From Chloromonas sp. AAM2 (lineage: Eukaryota > Chlorophyta > Chlorophyceae > Chlamydomonadales > Chlamydomonadaceae): 25,934 bases of DNA. The stretch spans positions 1 to 25,934 of the forward strand of contig QAXH01006135.1 of NCBI GenBank assembly GCA_004335635.1, read 5' to 3'. Within the stretch, counting starts at the first letter, position 1; each line of letters begins with the position of its first letter. The position numbers and the translations under genes are program-made. The notes below the pieces were generated by a model. It did not search any database. It was not told the DNA's origin and saw only the letters and a program-made list of their open reading frames with translations. Below, one piece after another: positions 9,770-21,700 of this stretch.

Positions 9770-10891
9770 CTGCGCGTACAGGAACACACGAAACGTGTTT
9801 GCTAGTGCTGGTTGTTTTCAAATGAGGCAGCTACATTACAACACCAAATGTGCCAGTGAAAAAAGCTGCTCCTACCACATACAATCATCACTCCTCCTGT
9901 AGAGTAATTGTATGAAAAAAGGGCGCTTTAGTGATTTGACGTGCTTTCTGCCTGTGACGACGTGATGTGAAGTAACGCGATGGAGCACCAGCGACTGGAT
10001 TGAGGCAAGCCAAGCGCTGATAACCCTAGGATGTCACTGTAATGCTTCACCACAGATTCTCTGATTGACGAGTGGCGATTGACGGGGCTTGGATGACTCA
10101 ACCGCTATCTGCCGCTACACAGTGATATGAGTGAGGCTCACCAGGGGTATGGGTTTGCCTGTGATGGCACATGTGAGCGCTTTGCTTGTCCCGGGATGCA
10201 AGTGTAACGATTGCAATAGCGCAGCAGGAGCCTGCAGGTCAAGCATCATGCGTGTCGCATCAAAGGAGATTATCCGGACTATTCGTGACAGACCAATGTG
10301 TACATGTACACGAGAGCATTCAGGGTCAACTTAGTGCGAGTGCCCAATAGTGCATGTGATGTCTCACATGATGCGTGATGGTTCCTTTCAACTTAAGCTT
10401 GACAAGCTTGGCCTCCTTGGGCTTCATCTTGCAGGGAGGTGAAATCAAGCTACTTATGACGTGGTTGCCTGTGGGCCACTGACGCCCTTTCAGAAAGCAC
10501 TTAATCGTCCGTTGGTTCAAGCCGTCGTCGATGACCAGGCAATTTCTTTACGATCATGCGATATGCAGTGTCTTGTAAAGCTGCGAGGGCTCTACCCGTC
10601 AAGTTTGAAATAATCAGTCCGACAGCAGCCGGCAGATTGATGTAATGGTTGGAGACAACCTGCAGATGGTGTGCAACAAATTGCGATGGCAGAGCATTCG
10701 CCCACCGGGGCCAGCCGGGGCCCGAAAAGGACACGTGCTCAACTGGCGCTTCAAAAAGTCACATCAGGGTTCCAATGCCTTCAGGCTTTGTTTCACTATC
10801 TTGACGATCAGGGATTGAGCTTGATGCTGCGGGCGTCAAAACACTCTTCCTCAAAGGAGCCTTCTTGAAAGGTCTGAAGGAACCTCTGACC
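9770..10891. promoter_or_regulatory. Divergent intergenic region (shared 5' flank)
   Basis: About 1.1 kb separates the 5' end of the minus-strand WD40 gene from the importin start codon at 10892, so both promoters and both 5' UTRs should lie here. I see no clear TATA box or named element. At 10480-10734 the minus strand has an open frame ending VKKLPGHRRRLEPTDD-stop, overlapped by a second frame at 10326-10520; both are listed below. The promoter role is inferred from gene orientation only. Confidence 0.5.
10326..10734 (-). other. Two overlapping unassigned minus-strand ORFs
   Basis: One frame (10734-10501) includes VSNHYINLPAAVGLIISN and LTGRALAALQDTAYRMIVKK. The next (about 10511-10326, overlapping by a few bases in another frame) includes QRTIKCFLKGRQWPTGNHVI and a Lys-rich KPKEAKLVKLKLKG. 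The composition looks more protein-like than most chance frames here, and the ISNLTGRAL piece faintly recalls retrotransposon gag. No family is recognised, no splice links to the WD40 gene were found, and this may be non-coding 5' flank. Low certainty. Confidence 0.25.
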
Positions 10892-12708
10892 ATGGACGTG
10901 CAGCAGGTTCTGCAGACGATTCAGGGCGTCTTATCCGTGGATGCCTCGCTCCGGGCGTCTTGCGAGAGTTTGCTTCATACATGGGAAGCGGAGTCCGTGC
11001 CCGGCTTCATCAGCAGTCTGATGCAGATAGTTGAGCAAGTCGGAGCCGTGGAAGAGGTGCGATGAAGCAGTCTTACATCGGACGAGCCTGCAAGTCGGAT
11101 GATGATGGCCGCCATGTGATGAGTCAGGGTTTGGCATGCTGTGCTGGGGTAACCAACCAGCTGCAGCCAGTGCTGGAACAGCTGCAGATACGCTACATAC
11201 TCGATGCCAACCATGTCTCAGCAGCCCTTACCTGCTCTTGCTCACATAGCGGCATGTCATTGCCCTGCAGCCCATTCGGCTCCTGGCAGCAGTAGTTGCA
11301 AAGAATGCAGTGGGAAGCTCCTGGAGGAAGACTTTGGGCAGCAGAGAGTGGAGCCGCGTGCCGCTTGAGGAGCAGACTGCAGTCAGAAATGGTGCAGCAC
11401 GCATGCTTCTGGAAGGTGGGTCATAGTTCGATTCACACTGTGGCAAAGGTTGAAGGCTGCGCTGTGCCGCTGCTATGCCAGCCAGGGACAATGCTGTAGT
11501 GGTGCGCACAGTGTAGCAATGCATGGCCAGGAAGCTGAATGGTTAGCAGGTGCAGACGAACTGGCCTGTGGGGCTGAGGCTCAGCAGCCACTGTCAGCCT
11601 GACAGCAGGTGGTGGAGCGGCAGCAGTCAGCCTGGCAGCAGGGGGTGGAGCGGCAGCAGTCAGCCTGGCAGCAGGTGGCGGACCAACAGCGCACAGCCTG
11701 GCAGCAGGTTGTCGGCAGCGATCAGCCTGGCAGCAGGTTGTCGGCAGCGATCAGCCTGGCAGCAGGTTGTCGGCTGGTGATGCAGCGTCAGGCCAGCCAG
11801 ATAGTGCCAGGCTGTGTGTCACAGTGCAGCATCAACGCCAGTTTGTGTGCTGGCATCCAAGGGAAAGGGGCGCGCTCGATGGCCGGTAGACAAGATGGGC
11901 TGTCAGATGAGTACTGTCACCAGGTTGCTATGCGCCACACTGCAGCATCAGCATGATGTGTCTGTTGATCAAGTGTTCTCTGATGACAGCAGCACATCAA
12001 CACCAGGCCAGGTCAGACTCAGCTCCAGCACCGACGGCAGCATGGCGGTTATGTCAGCAGGCTGTTGGGCCACACCAGCCGCTCGGGGCTGGTCAACAGT
12101 GAGCCAGCAGTACACTGGCATGGCACTTCAACAGCAGGCTTGCAGCGCCAGGATTGTACCAATGCCAAGCACAGCACAGCACACACAGCACAGCACAGCA
12201 CAAACCAAGTGGCACATTAGCATCAGCCGTACGGGCACTGCTGCCGGTAGCATGGAGCTCGTCCTACAGGGGCTGGCAGGCAATCGCGTGGCACCCATCT
12301 GACAGCGTGGCATAAGTCTGACAAGCAGTGTAGCAGTGGCCTGATGTACAGCATGGCTATTGTCTGACAGGAGGCACAGGCTGGCATGCAAGGTGCAGAG
12401 CTAAGTGCCTGTGCCCAGCTTTTGCCAACTCCGTGCACACTGTCTCCGTACGATTTCACGGCATTAGCAAGTTTGAAGTTGCTCAGCCCAGTGTAAACGT
12501 TTCTGTATGTGACAGCTTGGCACTGCCGCCGTGCACTGTACCCTGTCTGGCCCTCCATGCAGACCCCAGCGAGCGCGTGTCGGTGCAGCTGAGCCTGCTG
12601 CTGTCCAACACTGCGCGCTTTGACTTCCCCGCCCGCGCCCCCGACCTCCTGGAGCAGCTCATGGCCGCAGCGCAGTGGCCGCCATCCAACGATTCGCCTG
12701 CACCAAGG
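10892..12708 (+). CDS. IPO11: Importin-beta N-terminal (Ran-binding) domain, exons 1-3
   Basis: Exon 1 (10892-11056) gives the first HEAT helices, MDVQQVLQTIQGVLSVDASL and SCESLLHTWEAESVPGF. Exon 2 (11271-11415) gives PIRLLAAVVAKNAVGSSWRK and VPLEEQTAVRNGAARMLLE, the IRLLA...K---..WR hallmark of karyopherin-beta N-terminal domains. Exon 3 (12563-12708) gives DPSERVSVQLSLLLSNTARF and DLLEQLMAAAQWPPS, a paired-helix HEAT unit. Phases are 0, 1, 0. Intron 2 is long (1147 nt) and holds a minisatellite. Confidence 0.93.
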
Positions 12709-15700
12709 GTGGGTGGTAGTGATGTAGCGGGGGGGATGATAGTATGCAACAGTATACAGGCCGGGGCAAACAGGCCGTGAACAGCAGGGCACAGGGCATC
12801 AGACAGTGATGATAGTGGTGGTACGTAGTATGCCACAAAGAGAGCAGGGCCGCAGGGCCTCAGTGCAGGGACATGCTCAAAGGAAAGGGAAACGAAGTGC
12901 GAGCTGCGGCAACAAGCTATCAGCTGTTGACAGTGTGCAGTGGGAGCAATTGAAAGGAATGCAACAGCAAACCATGAGCGGCTAGGACAGTAAGCCGGTA
13001 GGTCCAATGTATGAGCTTGGGAGAGTGGGGCAATGCAGCGGGGCTAAGACCGCTGGGTGTTGCAGATGCGGGTGCAGCGGGAGGACGACCATGCCACGCG
13101 GGACGGGACAGCAAACAGCAGCTTGCCACCAGACAGGACAACATGGCAGCGGAGCAGTGACAGCAGGTGCAGACAGTGCAAGCTAGGTCGTCCCAGCACT
13201 CAGCTTGTGTCTCAGTAGTGCTTAAAACACGCCACACCAGGGAATTCAATGGAATTCAACGTCTTGCCTATTGCATGCGTATTTCTGTTGTTCGCAGCAC
13301 CTGCGTGCGCTCAAGGCTCTCCGGCATGTGTTGTCTGGGCTCAGCACCAAACGCTTTGTGGTGGAGACACCCAGGCCGGGGCCGGGACAGCGCATGTTCA
13401 TGGGTGAGCGGAGGCATGTGCAACAGGCTGAGCATGGACTGACCAGTGCCATCAGGTACACAAGCAATGTTCATGAACTGATGGAGACTTTGTCCGACCA
13501 CACCCAGGTACATTATTATGGTTGTCCTGGGTCCAGCAGGGCGCTGCGAAATCATGCCAGCCGCAACCGGCAGCACTGTAGTCAAACGCACATAGTTCAG
13601 CTGCTGAGGCTTGTTTTCGTTTGCTTGCTGCAGATTTGCGCACCGCTGCTGGGGCCATCGCCCACGAGCGGGCCCTGTACAGCACCAAACTCAGCCAGCT
13701 AGCGGCGCCCCTCACGCAGTTATTCTTATCACACTGCCAGGTGAGAACAGCTGTGTTTTCCTTGTGTGACATCATTTGAAGGTGAATTGTGGATGCGAGA
13801 CTTGAATGCCAAAAGGCATGAAGGGATTTGGTGCCTCGGTCTGCTGGCACCTAGGGCCCACCAGCGTCTGACCCCATGTGTGCAGTTTGGGTCATGAGTT
13901 TGCACAGAATGCATGAGGTTTGTTCCATCGGCAGTCATGACCTCTTCAGTTTGTTGCCGCTGAGCTAAGCTATCAGGCCACCAAGCCATCCTGCACTGCC
14001 TCGTTAGTGATGATGTGTAGGGCAGGTGCCTTGGGCAGCATGCCTGGAACGCCTCATGTGACGCATGTGACTGCAGGCGTTTCTTGGCGTCGCCCCGCAC
14101 TGGAACCATCATGCTGCTGCTGCCAAGGCCGCCGCCACGTGCCAGGCCGAACGCTTACAGCTCCTACCACAGGGTGAGAACGGGTTTTGAGGCCTGGCCA
14201 TGCTTAGGGCTGGTGGCCGACGGGGCGAGAAGTTTAGCAGCAGTTCAGCACTGAATGGTCCCCAAGGCCAGGGTGGTCAAGAGGGGCGGGTTCAGCCGCT
14301 GAGGTGCAGAACCAACATGCAGCGGTGCAAGTAGGGTCATTTTACCTGCTCTTGTACCTGTTCAAGTCAAGTACCTGGCACTTTCTGAATCATCAATGGC
14401 TGGGATGATTATGCAGTTGGGTGCACGAGTTGTACGGTTTCTTACAGTTCGATTTCTGCAATCAGAGGAGCTGCCGGACAAGTCGCTAGGCCTAGACGCG
14501 GTTGCCCTGCTCGTGCGCTGGTTGCAGCGGACGCCATGCCGGAGAGAGCTGAGGAGTTACTGCACGCTTCACATGGCATATGTGCAGCCATCATGGCAGG
14601 GCCGCCTCAAGGTAAACGACTCTTTCAAAGCGGCAAGCCACCTTGTTGTTGGACAACTTCAATGAATGGCAAGCAACCCTGGCACCCTGGGCTTTGCACT
14701 TCCAGTTGAGCTTGTACGATCCGCCTGAGCCTGTGTGCTGCGAGTGTGGCTATGACTGGCCACAGTAACATGTGACATGCCTGATTCCTGTCTGGCAAGG
14801 GTGATGATTGGCATGAATTGAACATCTGGCATGCCAGCCCGCTGCAAATAGTAATGCTTGCCCTCAAGTTGGCGATGCTGTTCGTGTGGTTGCAGTCATC
14901 ACCGATCCAGTTGTCAGTGCTGTTCGTGTGGTTGCAGTCATCACCGATCCAGTTGTNNNNNNNNNNNNNNNNNNNNNNNNNNNNNNNNNNNNNNNNNNNN
15001 NNNNNNNNNNNNNNNNNNNNNNNNNNNNNNNNNNNNNNNNNNNNNNNNNNNNNNNNNNNNNNNNNNNNNNNNNNNNNNNNNNNNNNNNNNNNNNNNNNNN
15101 NNNNNNNNNNNNNNNNNNNNNNNNNNNNNNNNNNNNNNNNNNNNNNNNNNNNNNNNNNNNNNNNNNNNNNNNNNNNNNNNNNNNNNNNNNNNNNNNNNNN
15201 NNNNNNNNNNNNNNNNNNNNNNNNNNNNNNNNNNNNNNNNNNNNNNNNNNNNNNNNNNNNNNNNNNNNNNNNNNNNNNNNNNNNNNNNNNNNNNNNNNNN
15301 NNNNNNNNNNNNNNNNNNNNNNNNNNNNNNNNNNNNNNNNNNNNNNNNNNNNNNNNNNNNNNNNNNNNNNNNNNNNNNNNNNNNNNNNNNNNNNNNNNNN
15401 NNNNNNNNNNNNNNNNNNNNNNNNNNNNNNNNNNNNNNNNNNNNNNNNNNNNNNNNNNNNNNNNNNTCCAGTTGTCAGTGCTGTTCGTGTGGTTGCAGTC
15501 ATCACCGATCCAGTTGTCAGTGCTGTTCGTGTGGTTGCAGTCATCAACGATCCCGGCGCTGCGAACTTGTGGCTGGAACTAGGTGGCAAGCTGTATGAAA
15601 GAGTTTGCAGGTGCGCCCTGGATGGATGAGCATAGTGCGGCTGCAGAAATTACTTGCTGAACACAAGTTGCATCATCGAAGCTTGTGTGGTTATGTGACT

Positions 15701-18700
15701 GGCTGAGAGTTGCCAGCCACCTTGGTTGCTATGCATTTCCTGTCAAACTGAGTGTCTTTTCTCACCAGCCTGCTGTCTGGGTCCAACAATGATCAATGGT
15801 GTGTGCATTCCAGGATGATCATCGGCCACCTGGACAATTTCCCAATCGCTTTTGCTGAATTCGTTGCGCCATTTCTACAAGTAAGGACCGGGTTTGAAGA
15901 TTGAGGTCAGAATTGTGTTGTAGACTTTTCTCCCTGAGTGCGCATGTGCAAAGAGCAGAACGGCCGGGCGCACATTTAAAAGGAGTAGGCCAGCACGCAG
16001 CGCTTACGACAACCTGATCATTTTGCATAGGCTGCAGTGCAGTACATAAAATACGTGCATGGTACTCGTTGCCTTCTGCAAATCACGTGTCATGGTAATC
16101 CCATGCATTGTGTTCCTTGCTCCCAATCTGCAGCTGTTTGTTGGCGGTGCGCTGCTCTCCGCCGACGCGGCCTCCATCCATCGCATGCGGCCCAAGCGGC
16201 GCGTGCTGCTGGTGCGCTTTATTGCCAAGGCGCTGCTATCGCCATACTACAGGCCCGAGTGGACCGCAGCGCCGCTGCCACAGGGCATGTCAGCGCAACA
16301 ACAAGAACAGGTGGGACACAATCAGGTGCTTGTTTGGCTTTCCCAGCATGGTACCGTGGGTTGAACCATGATAAGTGATGTAATGAATGAATGAATGAGT
16401 AGACAGGTTGTGCATTATGAAGAGCTACCTCATGTGCGTCACAACTGTATCTGGGCCACAACTGCATGTTTGTTAGGCTTGGCCAGCACTCAGTAGAATT
16501 GGCCAGTTTATTTGTTCAGTGACAAGAGAGGAGCAAATGCGTTTGCCTTGCGCGGCAGCTTCATTAGTGTATTCCTCGTGCACTGTACACCGGAGGCACG
16601 CGCATTCACAATGACTGTTCCTAACCGGATTTAAACCCTCCACCTCTCTCTGACGTACCTTGCTTTTGCACTGATGAGACCTCGTATGAGTCGTGGGCAT
16701 GCCGTCGAGCCAATGCCGTGTCCTGTGCCCCTGCAGCTTGCCAGCAGTCGCCACCAGGCGCTCCAGGCGCAGCAGGCCTTGGAACAGTTGCTCGGGGCGG
16801 GCGACGACACGGGGCCCGACGGCGGGCCGCAGCGCTGCGCAATGCTCACGGAGGCAGTCATCGCAAAGTGAGATGGGGCTCGCACTGATCTGGGACTCAG
16901 GGATAGGGAGCTGGGACTGAGGGATAGGGAGCTGGGACTGAGGGAGGGACTGAGCTGGGCTCGCCCTGGCCTGAGCACTCATTACAGCCTTACTCGTGTT
17001 AGCCTCTGTTTATCCAAACTCTGCTGTTGGACAACAAGAATCCCTCTGGCTATTTTTGAACACCATCTTTCTTTTGGTGTTTCTGGTGTTGCGCTGAATC
17101 CTTCTGTCTCCTGGGCACCATCTGCCAAAAGTACGTGACCATATACCACAGGTCAAATTCAGCTGGATGACGGCCACCGCATGTTCATCTGTTATTCTCG
17201 CCCAGCCTCGTCTCATAGTTCTGTTCCATGATCCGTTCCCATGCTGTCCAGGTACATCTGCCTGACACCCGAGGAGCTCCAGGAGTGGCAGGAGGACCCG
17301 GAGAGCTACGCCAGGTGCGCAATGCACGGCGGTTTGGATTGGCACACACCTGCACTCATGCTGTGTTCTGAGCATCATGCAAGAGCAGCTTCCGGGCAAC
17401 ATGGTCATGCTGTGCTTAGACTGATGTAGGCGTCTGCCCAGCACCGCAAGCTGCAAAACCACTGTAGGATGATGATGGCACCAGTACTGGCCTTCGACAC
17501 TCCAACTGGTGTGTGCTTTTGCTCTGCCGTCCAAGGATGATGTTTGGCACGCGGTTGCCAGGTACCCGTGAGTGGTGGTGCCTGTTCAAGCCGTTAAGTG
17601 AGACTCCGTCGTTGTATGCAGGAGCATGGAAGTTGAGAGCGGTCCGGAGGCGGAGACGCCGCGCCCTATAGGCGTGGGCCTGCTGCTGTGCATGTTGGAG
17701 CGGGGAGGGGAGCCTGTCGCAAAGGTGCGGGTCGGTGTGGCACTGCCTGTGAGAGTTTGAAGATGCTCTTCGCTTGATTTCCCATGTGCAGCCTGCACTG
17801 GCACCACATGGGCTCGCAAGGCACGACCTTGCATGTTGATGCTCTATCCTGTCTCATCTATGGCTATGTTGCTGATGCCAGTTTATACCCTGAGTAGCTC
17901 GCATGGGCAAGTGACACGAGCCATGTGCCATGAATTCACTCAGTCACCACGTGCACGTCTGTCAGCCATGTCCACGTCTGCCTGTCACGTGCACGCATGT
18001 CCACCGCATGTCCTGCAGTGCCTCCTTGGCCTGGCCGCTCGGCTCCAGTCCGCCCAGGGCCCGGAGGCAGCACTGCTGAGGGAGGCTACCTACCGGTGCA
18101 TAGGGGAGGGGTTCAGCCACGTGGCGCCACACGTGCCCTTCTCGGCCTGGTGAGTGGCTGTATGTATTTCAATAGACTGCGCCGGCAAGCAAAGAGCATG
18201 CCTAGGAATCGGCCTGTGCGTCCAGCATACCCTTGCCACACACTGGACATTGTACCAGTCTTCTGGACGTTATTCCAGCAAACGGACCCTTTGCTCATAT
18301 CCCCAATACGGTTCCTTATACAGTTCACTGCTACTGCAACAGTCAACTGCATGGTGCCTGCCTGCCGGACACTTCATCGGCGCACACTCTCTGCTCATAT
18401 TGCCATGATGATGTGACGAGCTGACCAGCATCGCAGCTGTGTGTGGTTCACTTGACCGAGGGGCAGTGAAGAGCATTTCTTGCCTTTCCATGTATTGCAT
18501 CTCAGCTGCTGGTAGGCGCTGTTTTCCCGCACAGGTACACCAGTGAGCTGGAGCCCATGTTGTCTGCCCGCCTGCCCCAGTTCCAAGCGGGAAACCCGCC
18601 TGACGGAGTCATTGCAAACGTACTGCAGGTGAGAGGTGACGCTGGTACGCTTGTGAACCCACTCTTACTAGCCCAGGAAGACCAAATCACCTCAAGGCAG

Positions 18701-21700
18701 CCATTTATAAGGATTGCTGTGTCCTCGCACACCAGCTTTGGAAGCCCATTGTCATACTGCCAGTGTACAGGGATTGCAAAACTGGTCCAGCAGAACGTTT
18801 TGGGGTCGCCAGGTCACATTACTGCCAGTGAGCAGTACACAATCTGGGAGGCTCAGTTTCTAAGTGTGGGTCGACAAGGCGCGAATCATCCAACGATTGT
18901 CCAGTGTATACTCTGGTAGTCGAAGCCACAACCGGCCCAAGCACTACACGTGCACAACAATCAGGTGTTTGTGCACATGCTGGCCATTTCAACCTGGGCG
19001 GCGCGCTTGACCTTCCCATAGTGTGATGGACGCCCTACGCCCTCTGGGTTTGGCATGCTTGAGGCGACGTGCTTGTCATGTGTATTTCTCTGTCAACCGG
19101 AGCTCAAAGCATGTGTCATGTTCTTGCACTGTACAGGCGCGGGCGCTCTGGCTAGTGGGTGTGTGCGGTGCCGAGCTCAAACCCGAGGAGTGGGGAGGGG
19201 CTTTCAAGCTGGCGGCGGCCTACATGGGGGCGCAAGACCTAGTGGTGCGTCGATGATAGGACGTTATCAGTAGGAGGTCTCACAAGCCCACATGGGGTGT
19301 GCCTGGCAAGAGGACAAAACGATGTCCGTAGAGAACTGACAGGCCCACTTAGAGCCAACATAAGCGCGTGCTTGGGGCAGAGTGTTTGGTTGGCAACAAA
19401 ATTGATGGTACGTGGCCTTGCATCCCACCCACATCAGCGATCCTCACACCCCTCACGCTCCTCATGTCTCACACACCTCTCACACCCTTCACTCGTTCTC
19501 ATTCCCAGCCCCAGAAGTATGAGGTCTGACAAGCCCACATAAGGACATTCAGTGAAAAGTCTGACGTGCCTGGTAATAGCGCATTGTCTGGTTGTGAGGC
19601 AGAGGTGACTACTTGCTAGTGACCAGGGCTGGTGACCAGGGCTGGTGACCAGGGCTGATGACCGAGCATCCCTCACACTCGTCACTCGTCCTCACATTCC
19701 ACTGCAAACTAAGCAGGAAGAACCATTTGCTGTTAGTCCACAAGCCCAACTGCAGTATCTCAACGTCGGTCCCAGCTTCAATCAACGCTCAGCTAGCTGC
19801 TCTCTTCCTCCCCTGCTTCAGGTTGCCCTGACCGCTGTGAGCTCCTGCCTGGCCATGTGCGCGCCGCTGCTGGACGATCAGAATACGGTGGAGACGGCGG
19901 AGGCGGTCGCCCGGCGCGCCACCTCTGCTGCAGGCGCCACGGGGCTGGTGGCAGCGCTGCACCTCAGCGAGCGCTCGGGGCAGGGCATGCTGCAGGGGCT
20001 TGGGGGGAGCGAGGAGGACGAGGAACAAGGTGAGCAGGGTGCGCAGTATCAGGGAGACGCAGTGCACTGCTGATGCACGTCAGTTGCCACCAAAAGCGTG
20101 GTTTTGAATTTTTTTTGGGGGATAACAGACGCCAGCAAGCCTGCAGTACCAGCCATTGAACCTAAACAAGGCGTCTCTGGCAGGCATGACACAGTGGACT
20201 GGCTGCTGTGATGGCACCACGCGCTTCTACTCACTCTTGTCTCCCGCAGTTGTACTCGCTTGTTGACCCACGTGCTTGTTGTGTGCAGCCATGCTCACGC
20301 TGACGCGCAACCGCATCATGACGCGGCTGGGCGCTGTGTGTGAGGTCGCCACACTCGCGCTGCAGGCGGCCTTTGCCCTGCTGTCACGACTGGCGGAGGT
20401 GAGAGGGCTGGGGTGACCTAGGCAGGCACAAGGTGTAAGGCTGGTGCAAAGAGGGCAGGCACTGCTGCCGTGTAAGGGCGTTTGAGGCAGAGAGAGGACT
20501 ATGAAGAGTGCCTGGGTGCCAGTCATCACACCCGGCATCACTGCAGAGTTGCTAGAGAGGTTGACTAGAAAGTCTGGGCTCAACAGCTTATCATGCTTCA
20601 ACCCATGGTACCGCAGGACCAACCGGCTAGGTGCTCTGCAGCAGCCAACATCACCATCCTAAACAAAGCATGGGCATGATAATTAAGCACATGCCAGGTT
20701 CAGGGTTTTCTGGAAAGCCTTTGACTGGCCTTGATTGCATTGCAGGGTTCTAGTTGACAGTGAAATGGTACATGTGCTAGAGATTGTGCATGGTGACGGC
20801 CAGGGATTAATACACCAGCCAAACGCACAAACTGCATTGCATCTACATGGTATGATTGGCATGCAGGTCGAGAGCATGGTGCGCGTGCTTCAGCTGGTGT
20901 CGGTCATGGTTGAGGTCATGGACGACCGGATTCAGCCGCAGCTGCCTATCATCGCTGCAGCACTGCCAAGGGTGGGTAAGAGGCATGGCTGAATGAGAGC
21001 TGGGTGGGATAGCACAGGCAGGTCAATGGGCGGATTGCAGATTGGCTGGAGTGATGGTGGAGTTGGCTGTCTCCAAGGAGCAATCGGCGCTTCGAGTGTC
21101 ATGATCAGACTTCACACGGGTTATCACCGGGCCGTGCCACAAGGGTCCTTGCGGTAGACGTCGGTTGTGCTATCACAACGATGCCGCCAGCGCCACGCGG
21201 ATGCTCTACTGATCTACATGCTGCCATCACATGCACGTGCACATGCACGTGGACACATGCACGTGCATGCCTTAGCTGAGGCCACCAGACGGTTACTGTT
21301 CGAACATAGCCCATCTGATGTGTCGCCTGGCCTGTCCTGAGTCCGAACCGAACCATCCATGCGAGCATGCGCCCCTACGACATGCTCAACCCAATCCATG
21401 ACGATCATTACTAGCTCCTTCCAATGCTCACTGTGCGCTTTCCTGCTCCTGCCAAACTGTGCTTGCTTCAGATCTGGGAGGCCGCTGCGCAGCACGCGGG
21501 CATGTCGGCGTGCCAGCAGGCGAAGTCCCTCCTTTCATCCAGCACCAAACAGGACAAGGAACCCGTCAACACAGGTGCGAAAGTCATGGTCTGGCGGGCT
21601 AGAGCACTGCATGGGCATTGCATGGCGCCGTGTTCAGCTGTGATGTGACGTGATGGGTGATGTGATGGATGATGGGTGGTGTGATGTGTTATGGGTGATG

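Noticed and set aside
12223..12792. 189-aa minus-strand ORF
   Set aside because: Antisense to importin exon 3; Cys/Pro/Arg-rich chance frame.
14877..15553. CRISPR-like array
   Set aside because: Head-to-tail 42-bp units with no variable spacers in an intron-rich nuclear gene; it is a minisatellite.
14818..15598. Three plus-strand and one minus-strand ORF of about 240-254 aa across the N gap
   Set aside because: Their length comes from unknown bases and from a 42-bp unit that has no stop in several frames. Only the frame ending in LYERVC joins importin exons in phase.
21220..21270. Cluster of G-box/E-box regulatory sites
   Set aside because: It sits deep inside an intron and is a simple alternating repeat; nothing ties it to a promoter.
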